Assembly (NCBI RefSeq): GCF_040807025.1
Contig: NC_090944.1
Coordinates: forward strand, 116,948,738-117,012,737
DNA length: 64,000 bases
Reading direction: 5' to 3'
Source of the DNA: Struthio camelus
Taxonomy: Eukaryota; Chordata; Aves; Struthioniformes; Struthionidae
The translations under genes were made by a program, and so were the position numbers. How positions within the stretch are numbered: position 1 is the first letter of the stretch; every line of letters begins with the position of its first letter. Under the pieces are notes generated by a model that worked only from the letters and a program-made list of their open reading frames with translations, did no database searches and had not been told where the DNA came from. Shown here piece by piece: positions 1 through 12,585 of this stretch.

Positions 1-1702
1 GTCATGTTTTTGGTTAAAAGAAAAAAAAAAACTGAACGGGATTTGGCAGACTGTTCTTAGCTGAGGCTTGAGGTTAGTTTTTTTACATTAAAAAAACCTA
101 TTCTTTCTTGTCTTTCTAGGTCAGGATTAAGATGCTCTTTGAAACTGCAGTGGCTACCTTATGCCTTAAGTGGATTATGAGGAAGGATTTATGATTCAAG
201 TACTCTGAATACCATAACTTTGTATAGAAACTGTTGCCTGATAAGGAGTGGAAGTATAACGTGTAGTGCTTTAAATACAAAAATCTTGATCATACACTGT
301 TTTTAACCACAGTGCTGATTGGGTCTCCATGTAAAGAATTCGTTGATGAGGTGCTGTGCAAACTATCAAAATTGTCCTTGCTCTAAGAATCCTTTGGCTC
401 AAGTGGATGAGACATGCAAGCTGTATAGAGACTTACGGATGAAGTAAAGGGTTTGAGCAGCAAGTGAATACCAAGATAGCAGTGGTCAGTATGATAGGGA
501 GTGATTTCGCTCTTGGTGGTGTAACTGCAGATAAATACGTATTGCATATGTGACGGTAAAAACGTAGATGGAGATAATTGTTTTTACCGAAGAAAAGAAC
601 AAATGTGACTGAAAATGAGCAGGGTTGGCATACTGAAAGCATTTTCTGTAAAGTTGTTGTCCGAATGTGTTACGTGATAACCTAACATGAGGAATGTGTT
701 CTTTCTGTCTGTCTGGGTATCTTCTCTGTAATGATTTGCAGTCAGCTGTGAACTAACTTTTATTTGGTACCTACTTGAAAGTACTCCTTTGTGTGTGGGT
801 GGGAGAAGTGGATATATAGCTGTGAAGTCACAAATTGGAAGGAGCTGGGTGTACTATATTTCTTGAAACAGCTTTGAAGTGTCTATTTCAGCTGAGTAGG
901 TTTCAAGTTGATTACATTCCTTTTAAAAGTGATATGCATAGTTGTGTGCGTTCTGGAAGGGGCACAGTACTGCGTGGAACAACAAACAAGATTTTTTTGT
1001 GTGAGTAGCCCCCAGTTGTAAAACTCCCATGCCTTTCACCATCACTTAAAAACAGCTGTAATGAGAATCTCAATGCCAGCATGGCCAGACGTTATCTTGC
1101 AGCAGTGTGTGGTAAAATTCTATGTGTAGTGGAAGGATTTCTGAGATGGCTGCTGTCAGAACTGGGGTACAGCAAACGCTGAAGAGCTCCAAAGCTTCCT
1201 GCATGCAGAAGGGCCCCATGTCACACTTGAATCCCTAAAACATGTTTGTATTTTCTGGCAGAAATACCAATTTATGAGGTTTCTAATGAACCAGGGTTAA
1301 AGAAATCTGTTCTCTCATAAGTTCTTTCTGTTATGCTTCTTTGCAGTTAAGTATTTAATAATGATATTAGTGATCTTTCTTCATTGTTTAAGTCCAAATG
1401 AATCTTTAGAATTTCTGTAATTCAGTTCTGACCTTTCATGGGTTGGTGTGTGTTTAAGCCTCTGCATGCCAACCCAAAACGTTCCTCCTTGTTCACACAT
1501 CCCCAGTTGTAGTAAACCCCAGAGGAGAACGTGAGGATAGGGAGATGCCTCATGCAGGTCGTTAAGTTCAGGGTGGTCTTCTGGCTGTGCTCAAAATGAA
1601 AATCAATGTTTGTTGTGTTTCCATTGTCTTGTAGTAATAATTCCAGTGATTTAGTTGCAGAGAAGTTTGAACAGGAACGACAGGATTCAAAACGCTATAT
1701 TT

Positions 1703-1725
1703 AAAAAAATAAAATAAAATAAAAT
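1703..1725. repeat. (AAAAT)4 microsatellite
   Basis: Four uninterrupted AAAAT units follow a short A run, inside the RRP15 intron. The tract is short. Confidence 0.85.
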
Positions 1726-2994
1726 ACATTCCTCTGTTTGTTTACTAGAAATGTCACTACAGATTCCAGTGTGCACAAGAGACCTTGTGGTTTGCACTGT
1801 GATTAAATCTCCTGTGCTGCTGTTGATATCCACAGTATAGTGTCACTTTAAATATACCAAGGCAATTCAGTTTACTTTCTCAAATTTGTCATTCAGAGAG
1901 GGGACATAAACGTGTGTTGAATGACTCTTACCTTAAGGAATAAATGATTTGCAGAATTACTGTGGAGCGGAAGAGACCTCTGTTGTGCAGCTTGTGCGCT
2001 CTGTGAGCTCGAAAATGCTTTTCAAAATCCAGTGAAGTGTGTTGGGGTGAGACTTTGGCTCGGAAGTTCAAGATAGGTGCAGGTATACGATGTAGTCCTG
2101 GGTTTCAGACCCATGCCTTTCTGTCTCTTCAGGATCAGGTGTACATGGGAAGCTTTCTTATAGTCAAGATACTATTATGATTCAAATCGGTTAAAGCTGC
2201 AAGCAGTGCTAAATGATTAAACTAAAGTATCATTTTTCTATTTCAAAATCTTTACAATCGGTTTCTACCTATACTGCTGTTTTAGACACTGTAGGCTGCA
2301 GGTTTTTTTTATTTTCTCCCAGCCTAGAGGGTAAACTGTTTTCTCTTAGCTTGGGAACGTGGATATCCCTGAGAACAAGTCTAGGGGTAATGGGTATGCT
2401 TGCGTTCTTTATCTTCTGTCCCCTTCCCAGGACTTTCTCACAGAGGCTTAACGCACCTCCTGGTATCTCTGTGCTAGTTCTGTTGAGGTGCGTTTAAACC
2501 AGCTTGCTTGGGAATGGAGAGCAGAATAATAATGGTCCTGTGGAGAAAGGTGCAGGCTGATAGGAAAGGGTGATTGTCAGGTGTATGTGAGAATGCCTTT
2601 TGGCGGTTACACTTTTTAACTTCTTCATTGTGACAAAAGCCTCCCTGTATTTCAAGCTCTCAAATGGCTGTATTGAGCAAAATGGAGGAAACTGGGCAGG
2701 CAGTTTGAATTAATTAGACATGTTGGAAATGTTTTCTCAAGACGCCAGAATTGTTGTTTTAGAGATATTTATGTTAGAAATTCCTTCCTTGACAGGTACA
2801 AATAAACGCTTATTGTATGTGATGGTAAAGAGAGATGCCCCTGCAAGCTCTGGCAGTTCATCCTGTACGTGGAGCAAAGGCGTGGGAGCCCAGAGTGCTG
2901 ATTGTGATTCTTAGTTTTCAAAAACATTCATTTGTGAATACCCTGCAGTTATTCTGTCTTCTAAATACAGATAGGCTCTGTGGTGGTGTGGGTG

Positions 2995-3095
2995 TTTTTC
3001 CTATTTTGCAGATGGAGAAACTGAGGTACGTTGAAGTTAACAAGTTGGTGGAAAGCAGAGTGAAATGCTGTCTTTAATCTGTGTGTCCTCTTTTC
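2995..3095 (-). repeat. MIR-like SINE relic
   Basis: The stretch contains GCAGATGGAGAAACTGAGG (3009-3027). This is close to the reverse complement of the MIR core motif (CCTCAGTTTCCTCATCTG). It continues with an AAGTT..GG..AGCAGAG order like the MIR central region. It is diverged and recognised by eye from the consensus, without alignment. Confidence 0.6.
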
Positions 3096-4968
3096 AGGAC
3101 ATAATTTTTAATACTGTTTCTTACCAACACTGCACTGAAGCAGTATGGGACTATTACCTACTTATACGTAGGGCTCTGAAAAGCTCTGGCAAACTTTGCT
3201 GCTTCATTTTTAAGAATTTGCTGTCCCAGTAAAGCAACAGAGGGAATTGACAATGTACTTGGACTTAGAGAGACTGGACTTAATTCCCATAAGCTTTCAA
3301 AGCAAGTAGGTTCTGCGCTAGGGCATTGCTTTTACAGACTGATGCAGCTGATGCGCAGTTAGGTGTTTGCTTCTGCTACAAGGGCAGTAACTTGCAGAAG
3401 GGGTACCCGATCTTGCAGCGGAATGGCAGCGCAGTCTGCCGCAGCTCCGGTGTTGTTACTTGGTGAGTCTCGGTTCAAGATGGTTACTGTAATTTCATTT
3501 AGTGAGAGTGAATTATGTAGCTCCACACGCTTACTGTGATAAAAGAAACGGACCAAAACAGGGTTATTTAATTTCCTAGCTCTAGTGTTTCTAACTGGAT
3601 CATTATGTAGCTGCTGCTGGTGCCATGGGGCCTTCACAGATCAATTACTTCAGAAGCATCCGGGAGACAGTCCCAGCCCAGATCCCGCAAGCAAGCTTTT
3701 TCTGTGTGTCAGCCCTAAGTTTGTTTTATTAGGACTTAGCTAAGAAATATAGGTTGTCTTGTGCTGGTGCAGATTTTTGCAGGTATATCTTCAAAGCAAA
3801 ACTAGTTCAGGAAGCATGTCCCCACTTCAGACCCTTGTTCTGCCAGATTGAACTGATGCTGTTATAGCTTAGGTGACACAGCAAGCAGCCAAGATAGTGT
3901 CTGTTTTATTTGTTTTTTCTCTTTTCAATTTGTCTATCAGTCTGTCCTAGCAAATGGGTACCTGCGCTAGAGTAACCACAACCTCAGGTTTTGTTTTATC
4001 TTATTTCAACTTAATTCGATGAGCGCATCACCACATATCAGTGATAAATATCCTGGAGTGTTTATTTTAGGAACTGCCTCCCCCTCGACCCTGTATCTTT
4101 AAAAATAGGTTACCACACCTTCAGTCATGGAGTAAACCCATTCAAATGTGTTTTTAAACTGGGGGAGAATATTTCTCTTTTCGCCTTACTCGAGGAATCC
4201 ATTTTATGTAGCAGCTCACACTAATGTTTATATAGCTTGTTTTGTTTTCATTTGAGGATGTTCAGAGGGGACTTCAGTGTTGTACTGAAATGTGGGAGAT
4301 GTGGATGAACAGCTGACTGGAAACTCTAAGCAGTTGTATAGAATGAAAGCTGGTTTATTTTCCAAGTGCCAAGGATCAGTTTTGTTTTATTTAGATGAAA
4401 CTAGATTATAGCATTGAAAACCCAAATACATTAGCATTCTTAAATAAAACAAGTTAGGAAGTAATATTACAGTTGAACTAAATGTTAATTATACAGATAG
4501 TCTTGTTGCATATTTTGTTAAGACTTCAGGAATTTTTTGTGATTAAAAAGACTAGTTTTTATTGTTAGGGGAAAATAGAGCAGTAAATGAGTTAGGAATG
4601 AAGATACTAAGTGTGGGTTTTCCTTCACTTGGCAGCATGATTAAATTGATTAAATATTTGCTTTCAAGCATTTAATCTCCATCTCTCAGGCACAGACATG
4701 CTACCTCTATCCCTCTGCTTAGTGCTTGTGTAAACCTCTGTTCAAACCTCTGTGGCTCATTACATAGCGGGTAATGCTATGTAGGATGAGCATCCCTCTT
4801 TTGTTGAGGTCCTGCTTTTGTCCTGTTGTTCGTTTGACCTAGCTAGAAAGCAGGACTAATCTCTTGCTGAATATAAGATTACGATGAATTTGAGTATTGG
4901 GCTTTTCTAAGCTTGAGCACTTCCCTGTCATTGCTGATAATGATATACTGCTTCTGTCATGTTCTTTT

Positions 4969-5003
4969 AAAAAAAAAAACAAAAAACAAAAAAACAAAAA
5001 AAA
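4969..5003. repeat. A-rich simple repeat
   Basis: A runs of about 6 to 11 bases are separated by single C bases, forming a low-complexity tract in the RRP15 intron. Confidence 0.9.
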
Positions 5004-7289
5004 CTGCACATGTGGAAAAGCATGGAGTCTCTCTTGCTTTTTCTTATTATTATTTGACTGTTTGGAAAAAGATCAAAAAATAAGATTTTTTTTAAAGGAA
5101 AATGGGATTTTTCCATTTGGATATTTCAAATTTTACTCTATGGCACATTCAGATAGTGATGATTTTCAAGAGATCTAGGATTAAAAAAAAAAAGGCTGAA
5201 TGACTTCAGTCATCTTTTTAGTCTCTCCCTTTGGAAAGGTGAATGTAGCATAAAACAACTGGAATACAGTTAAAAACAGAACTACTCTCTCCTTGTGTCC
5301 CTCATTGTAGTACCAGTTTTTCCACTGATACAGACTATTCCTATACGGACATTTTAAGGTCTCTCTAGGGACCTAGCTTATCGTTTACTCCTTTAATTCA
5401 AGTTTATTGATTACTCTAGCCTAGATGTTTTCAGGCTGTACTGGATATAGCATTTGAAGTCAGTTGCTGCAAGAGTGAAAGTGGATAGGAGCCACTACCC
5501 AGGGGAAAAGGGGGTTTGTTATTTTTTCCATTGCTGCTGGAGATGGGAGAGTTACCCTTAGGAACAGGCATTAATGAGAGCAGCTGTGAAGACAGAAAAC
5601 AAACCAAAACACAGTACAAGCATCTTGAGGAGCAGCTGTAGAGCTGCTTTTTTTGAACTGGGCCCTAGGAGGTTACTTTTGGGAAGCAAGGTGTAAAGAC
5701 TAGTTATCCTAATTTTTGTGAGAGTAATTATTTTAAAAGAACTGTAGAACAAATCACATCTCTAAAGGAATATTTCTGTTTTGAATGGCTGTTAAAAATA
5801 TGTCTTGTTTGGCTGTCAGACTTTTTGCACCCACAAAGCTTCTGTTGCTGTGTTATGATGTGTTAGTTATATAGTGATGGATCTGTGTTTTCTGTTCCTT
5901 ATTTCTCTGGGAGAAACCAGTATAAAGAATTTAACAGCAAGAGACTGTATGAATGTGAGCTTAATGTGTTCTAATATATTGCATATTCACAGGGGTACAG
6001 AAATGCTTTACAAAGAAGAGGCATGAATGTCTACAGCAATCATCTTTGCTACGATTTTAGCATCTAGTCGGCAAAACAACATCCACAAAGGCATTTTTTG
6101 AGGGGCATTCCTGTTTCAATTATTGTTTTTGATCAAAGCTGTATTAACGTAGAAAGATACCATAACAGATTATCCACATCCACCGTCAGAGGGTGGCAGT
6201 TACTTAAACTGTGCTGAGTGAGTTGAATCCTGTCCTTTTGAGTAGGAAGAGCTCTATCTGAGATGCATGTATAATTCTGTTTCAAAGGCCCTGCAAAAAT
6301 AAATTATTTTTTCCACTGCCCCATTACTGTTTGGTAAAAAGGCTTTTTCACTTCTTTACTGGACACTGAGCCATGTTGTTACTTAGAAATACTTTGCTAT
6401 TAGGGCTCAAACCACTGAAATACTCTTCTAGTATGCGGAACAGTGTGAGTGTTTTCGTACATTAAGAACGTGAGAAGCATTACACGTTCAGACCTGTAAC
6501 ATTAAGAATGTAGGAATTACTTCATACTGTTCTTTAAAACTGTTGCCACAGGATGGGGCTGTTGCACTGCCCAAATACCTTCTGTCACTTAAAAGAACTG
6601 CGACCTAGCACTGTTTTCAAGGCTAACTTAAAACTAGGTTCCTATTGCTTTTCTTTATTATTCACCAGTCCATGTAGTGTGGCCTCAGTTTGTCTGCTTT
6701 CAAGAAGTAGGAAATTTGGAATAAGGTGCTGTTGGCTTGCTGAGTGTAGATCGACTTTCAGTTTCTTTTAGAGGCAGCTTTGCACCATATGACAAGCCCA
6801 GGTAGTGAGGTAATAATCCACATAAAGGGGATTCGGTTCACATATCGCAAAATATGTTAAATATTAAATTTTGGATTTTTTTAAGCCTTTATTAAATCCA
6901 TATTTGTGTTGTAGAAATGTGCCAAGAACTGTTCTAATGAAGCAGCACCTGGGGGTTAATAAATGATATCATGAATCCATTTTGATTGCCAAGAAAGATT
7001 TTAATAAAGGAAGCCATGCCCAGGGTTGACTGTTTCATCCATGAGCAATAACTGTTTTATTTCCATGTTCTTTTATTAGTTGGTTAAAACAAAGCTTTCT
7101 TATTAGCATCAAGTCATTTATGATTGTCCTGCATATTTCTATATCCATTTGCATAAATAGCTAGCCCTCAGTATGTCTATCAATGCAAATTTTCAAAGTG
7201 TGAGATTTTGAGTGCTTGGAGAACTTCCATCTTTCACTGCCACCCTCTCACGTTAATCTTGTCTCCCTCTCTTCCCCTTAAACATTTAG

Positions 7290-7430
7290 GGTGAAATGAA
7301 GTCTGAAGAGGGGCCAGAATGGAATATACTGCGTGATGACTTCATGATGGGAGCATCTATGAAAGATTGGGACAAAGAGAGTGACGGAGAGAGCAATATT
7401 GGTCTCAAACAAGAAAATGAAAGTGACTGA
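7290..7430 (+). CDS. RRP15: RRP15 terminal coding exon (C-terminus)
   Basis: RRP15 is a nucleolar factor needed for pre-60S ribosome assembly and rRNA processing (family knowledge). The exon is read in phase 0 from the AG at 7288-7289 and encodes 46 residues before TGA at 7428-7430. It contains the hallmark block ILRDDFMMGASMKDWDKESD, which is nearly identical to the C-terminus of vertebrate RRP15, preceded by MKSEEGPEW. The last 15 or so residues (acidic, Ser/Asn/Gln-rich, ending in ENESD) differ from human, where this tail is also acidic and variable. The exon is too short to stand out as an ORF, so the call rests on protein similarity plus the acceptor site. TGFB2 lying downstream on the same strand matches the known RRP15-TGFB2 order in amniotes and supports orthology. 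Upstream exons lie outside the window. Confidence 0.95.
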   Translation, partial: GEMKSEEGPEWNILRDDFMMGASMKDWDKESDGESNIGLKQENESD

Positions 7431-8215
7431 TGAGTGAAAGTGAAAAGCATTCAAGATAAAACATTATCTTCTTTGTCTGGATAAGAAGTCAACATTCTGT
7501 GAATGTACAACACTTGGAGGATGTCTTTCTTCTTTTTTTTAAAGAAGGTAGAGACTTGCACAAGTTTGGGGTGCGTTTTCTCCTCCACTTCAAACTTTTA
7601 TTTAATACAGCTTCATTCACTGTACTGAAATCCTGAAATATTTTCCAAAACATGTATAATTTTCAACATATTTCCCAAACATTTGTACAGTCAAAATAGT
7701 GGCACCTGCCCAATGAAAGATGGATTTTGCCAAGGTCATTAAAAGTTTATACATTAGTCATGGCAATTGATGTATTAGTGCGCCTGCATTTCCAAATCAG
7801 TGTTGCACTTTGAAAAGTTGTTAGCAATTCGCAATAGAAATGGCTTACAATAAACACAGAAATGCTGTCACCTTGTAAAGTTATCGGACTCCTACAGAGT
7901 CTTTATTACTTTGGCCAGGAAAGGTTTTGTAGATAATAAAGAAAAGTAACCATTAATGTGATAGTTCTGGTCTTGGAGCGTTGGTTTGATTGGAGACAAC
8001 TATGGAAATACAATTGTAAAAAGAGAGACTTGACCCTACTGATTGGCTTTGTGTGTGTGTATAATATGTTTTTTTTTTTTTCCATTGCAAGTCTGAAGTT
8101 ATATATCTTAAGAGACTGGTAAGAAAGGAAATGACAGTCATTGCTATTGTTTTTATTGGGGTGGTGATTCTAGTAATGCTGAATAAAATTGCATTCAGTG
8201 TTACTCTATGTGGAA
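7431..8215 (+). other. RRP15: RRP15 3' UTR
   Basis: This is the non-coding continuation of the last RRP15 exon. It is AT-rich and contains three AATAAA hexamers: 7849-7854, 7935-7940 and 8182-8187. The end near 8.2 kb is inferred from the last hexamer and the T/GT-rich stretch after it (8221-8240). Use of any one site cannot be decided from sequence, and alternative 3' ends are likely. Confidence 0.65.
8182..8187 (+). terminator. RRP15: Candidate distal RRP15 poly(A) signal
   Basis: This is a canonical AATAAA. About 35 to 50 bases downstream lies a GTTCTGTTTTTTTTGAGT-type T/GT-rich element, the arrangement expected of a cleavage and polyadenylation site. The hexamers at 7849 and 7935 are proximal alternatives. 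Confidence 0.6.
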
Positions 8216-8529
8216 TGCTCATGTTCTGTTTTTTTTGAGTAAGAAGCTGGACCTATGAGATGTATCCTGTCGGTTTAGTCAACTATAATGTTAATTCTTC
8301 GGGTCATTAAAGGGTCTAACAAAAGCCCTTCCTCTCAGGTGTGCACTGTAAGAGTACAAAATTTTGGAAAACGTAGGTCAGTTTAACAGTAGTGGCTTTG
8401 TTTAAGCTACAGCAGTTTCTCTAAACTGGTTGTCTGGTTGTGAAGATGCAGGAGCTAACAAATGTAGTACCACATATTATATATAAGCACATTATATACA
8501 ATATATAGAAGGAATAACATTGTGGTTAA

Positions 8530-8670
8530 AGAGTTCTAAATGCAAGGCTGGGGCTGAATTCTGTTTGCTTCTCTGTTTCAGGTTGGTTGTCTGATATTGT
8601 GTAGTTTAACTTTTCTGTCTCACTTCCCCATGTGCTATATAAAGATAATGCTTTAGGGCCTGTTAATTGA
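8530..8670 (+). repeat. MIR-like SINE relic
   Basis: The order TTTAACTTTTCTGTCTCACT, CCCCATGTG, a short A-rich gap and GATAATGC follows the MIR core (CTTAACCTCTCTGTGCCTCA, CCCCATCTG, GGGATAATG) in sense orientation. It is strongly diverged, as expected for an ancient SINE in a bird. Confidence 0.55.
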
Positions 8671-11600
8671 TACTTACCACACACAATACTATTCTGTCTG
8701 ATTCTACAGTTTCATCATGCACAAACGTCTCTGTACGTGGTTATATATAGGTTGCTATTAGGAGTGACTTGCTCTTAAATTTTCACCCTTCAGCACTGAA
8801 ATGTGTAGTAGGACAGTGGATTTAGATGTTCAGACTAAGGCATTTATGGAAGGGGGCAGAATGAAATTTGTGTGTATTTCAGAATAAAAAACTACGAAAT
8901 GGTAGAGAGAAACCCATCCTAACAACTGGCAATAGTTGTGTTATCACTAGCCTATTCATCTGGTATATATTGTAGCATAATTCTTTGAGGAGAACTCAAA
9001 GCTAACAGCAGAAATGTTTATATTTTCAAGCTGTTTTGAGTGTTAAACATATTAGATATCTGAGCAGACATTAGTTTGTGGCCTGATATTTATTATCACA
9101 AATGAAGGCATGCACCCAGAATATCAAGTGGCAAAACCACAAAAGTTTGACATGTGGTTATCCCAGCTTCTGAAGGTTAGACATCTGTATAGCTGTTCAA
9201 CTAGTAGAACTGGCATCTCATTAGTGCAATACAAAAATATGCTACAATGAATTCTGAGTCTATAAAATAATAGTCTAATTTAGCATTGCTTTTACTCTGC
9301 AGAGTTTAGTTACTTTTGTGAAAAGTTGCATGAGAAGCCTTAAATCTACAGTTTTACAGAGTGAAAAATACTGATGATGGTAACTTTAGTTTCTTCTGTT
9401 CTTATAAAGACTAAATACTATTTATATCCTGACTGATACTACTAGTCTCTGTCTGAGATCAAACCCTTGGAAAAAAATCTATTTTGTTCTTAGGAACTAG
9501 AGCATCCTGAGATGACTCTGAAAATATTTTGAAATTTTTGTAGTTCTTCTGGGTTTATGAATTTTCTTTGTGCATTTTTGCAGTAATGTTTTCCTTACTA
9601 CACTGAAATGCCACTTGTGCTTTTAAGAAAAACATGGAATATATTAATACTGATAAAAATATCTTGAGCTCCTATTGCATTTAAATTGTACAGTAGTACA
9701 ATTCAGTATTTTGCCTATAGGTTGAGAGCATTTCTTGCCTTTTAAGAAGCATAATATGCAGATATAAACATGTATAACTTGATAGCTTTATACATTTGAT
9801 ACTGCACCTTACCTTGCCTTGCCCTTTAGTTGTGTCATATGCAGAGAAGCTGTTAGGATAACTTAAATTGGTAACTTCCTCCAATCATAAAAGATTTCTT
9901 TCAAGGAAAGAGAAATAAGCTCAGAATTCTTGGGACAGATGGGAGCAGTATATTTTCATTTTAGGCACTTGGCACCAATTTATTTTGCAAGTTTTGTTTT
10001 AATTGACCTGCTAGTCAAAAGATGAGCTAAACCTTCTTTGGCCCTGAAATCTTCCAGTCTCCTCTCTTCGTTGCAGAATCAGCTGACCTACCTACCTACC
10101 TACTGTTTCAGTAATGTTATTCTTTTACTATAGTTAAAAAAACAACCTTTTGCTGCTGCTACTCACTTCCCAGAGTTCTCAGTCCACCTTGCCTTCTCCC
10201 ATGAATATCCTTGCTTAAGGAGAGCCGTGCTGCTGCCTTTCATTCCAGAGAGCATGAATCATCTTAACTTTGTATATTTCTGTACCTATCTATATAAAGC
10301 CAATAAGGAGGGGGTGGTTCCGGTTTTGTTAGGCCTCAAGCCAACTCTAGAGTATGTAGGGTTTAATATTCTATGGATTGCATGCAAGTAACAATTTTTT
10401 TTTATTATTTTTTTAAGAGAAGGTGTAGGGTCCGTTCTTCCCATGTCTCTCATCCTCTAGTCTAGTTTCTCTTCACGTTAATTGTGCTAACTTTTTCAGT
10501 AAGGAAAGCTTGAGTTGGCCTATGGGAAAAAAGAACCATTTTTCCTTCGTTGGCCTGCTGTTAGGGAAACGTTTTGGGAGCAGTAGTGGAATATCCGTCT
10601 TGGGTCTGACACTATTGCACCGTACAGTCTTCCCTGCTAGAGCAAGGAGGGAAGAGCTCCCGCTTGTCCTGAAGCTATGAGGCAGGTTCTCTCCAGGTTC
10701 AGACAGATGAGCAGAACAAAAGGTCTGGAAGCTGCTCTCTGGGGCCTCTGCTGCTTCCTAATGGCGACGGGGCTTTTTTTTTTCCTTCTTTGTTTCTCTC
10801 TTGCCCTCTCTTTCACATTTTTAGGAGAGAAAAAATTGTTTTGGAGGCCATAGAAATGTTTTGACTCTCTGATGCTTCCAGAAGAAGGTGGTCTGTAAAA
10901 CTGCATCTGTTTAGAGCTGGCTCAGTAGCTGTCTTCAGGGAGGAAGGCAGAAGTCATCTGGCACACAACACTTCACACAACTTAAAATGACAAACTCCTC
11001 ATTCTTATGAAATGAGTCCTGGCATAGTTATCCACACAGAGCAGTCATCAATGTTGCTCACTTCCAGCCTCTGCAAATTGCTCAACGATTTCTTCAAGAC
11101 TTGCTGAGGTAAGGAGTAAGAGGGCCAGGGGAAGGCTTGAAATATTAAAGAGTCTTAGGATTTCATTAAATATATAGGATCCTAGTGCTAACTAAGATGT
11201 TCAACTTAAACACTCGAGACTGAAGTTCTTTGCAAAGGAAGGTGGAAGAGCGTCACTTTCATTTACTGTTACCTGAAGCAGTGGCTTTAAACTCTTTCAG
11301 GATGTGAATCTCACAAGACTTCACCTATGTAGGTTATCTAGCAGATACAGGCCTTTCTTTCATCACTTTTTGTAGATGTAGGGAAGGGTGATATTTCTTA
11401 GACAAAGTATTTGTTTTCAAATGCATCTTTTTAATTGCTTTTCTCTCTTCAGGAACATGTTTAAGTAAAACTGAAGCTGAAGTGAATAGCTCCAACACCA
11501 AAGATGATGCTTGTGTTTGTGTACTGCTTCATTCTTTGGAATGATTTCCCTATGTTTAAATCAGTGCGTTTAATGTGTTGGATATCAAATCTTAAAAAGA

Positions 11601-12524
11601 ATTAGGACACTTTCTCGAAGCCTGTGGATAAGACCTCATGAACACAAGTGATTCCACAGGCTTTTTGGGAGGTGATTTTTAGGAATACTCATAAAAGCAC
11701 TATTTCTTCAGTGTTTTCATCACTTCAATAGCCTGTTCTCTCATGCCAGTAAGTGGACTTCTCAAGCGTTATTCTGCAACACTTTCTCAATGTTTCTTAA
11801 TTCTCTTTTCAAAATATGCACTGTTAATTGTAAACTGCTAACCAGGATCAGAGTTGTACTGAGGGATAGTGCCACCAGTACTTCTTACAGACATTTTGTT
11901 CTCAAAAATAGTTAAATCATTAATAGAAATAGTTCACTATAAAAAGATATACTGCTTACACTTTATTATCAGAAGCCTAACATACATTTCAGAAATGGTT
12001 AAATATATGACCTATTGGTATGTACTAATCTTTAATGTTCATCTGAAGGGCACGTATGAACCCAAGTAGAAGTTAGCAAAGGCTTGCCTGGCAACAATTT
12101 TAAAACCTATTGACCTGTTTGAGTATAGACATACTTACCAAGGTCTCCACTACCCATTTGTGAACTCTTTATAAACCGCATTATAGATGTGATCTTAGAG
12201 GTTATGACTCGGGGCCTTTGGCTATTGAATGACTTTGCTGCTTTTAACTTCATTTTTTTTATCCCAGTTAAGGAGGACATTCCCATTCTTGTTCAGAGTA
12301 GAAACACAAGTATAAGCATCGCTTTATCCAAGCGAAATGGCAGTGAAAGGCTTTCTTGGTTGTATGAATGTTTGCTTTTGATTATTATCCTGAATATTAC
12401 TGCACTGACTTTCAGGTTGCATACAAGTTATTTAATGAGGATTTTATTTTGTTTCTGAAGTGATCCATAAGTTGCAAACTTTGTGGGCAATGATATATGA
12501 GAAGTGTGTGAAGTGGGGGATAGA

Positions 12525-12585
12525 AATACAGATACAAGCAGTTCTGGGCTTCATTCCCAGCTCTGCCACTGGGAAGGTTTCCTAG
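12525..12585 (+). repeat. MIR-like SINE relic (5' half)
   Basis: The segment TTCATTCCCAGCTCTGCCAC (12,551-12,570), after TCTGGGC, resembles the MIR stretch CCTGGGTTCGAATCCCAGCTCTGCCACT. This fits the tRNA-derived B-box region and the start of the core. Only a short piece is recognisable. Confidence 0.5.

Larger units (their letters stand above)
1..7289 (+). other. RRP15: RRP15 last intron (3' part)
   Basis: This stretch precedes the terminal RRP15 exon and ends in a good acceptor: a pyrimidine-rich tract around 7258-7280 and AG at 7288-7289. I looked for the preceding RRP15 exon, whose human counterpart encodes a Lys-rich segment around VSKKDF, and did not see it, so the intron is probably at least 7.3 kb. 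The only internal features recognised are an (AAAAT) microsatellite, an A-rich tract and one MIR-like relic. Short ORFs on both strands are unremarkable in AT-rich intronic DNA. Confidence 0.75.

Noticed and set aside
1-7289. Additional upstream RRP15 exons
   Set aside because: No segment encoding the expected Lys-rich RRP15 region was found. The acceptor-like TTTCTAG near 119 is not followed by a recognisable coding segment.
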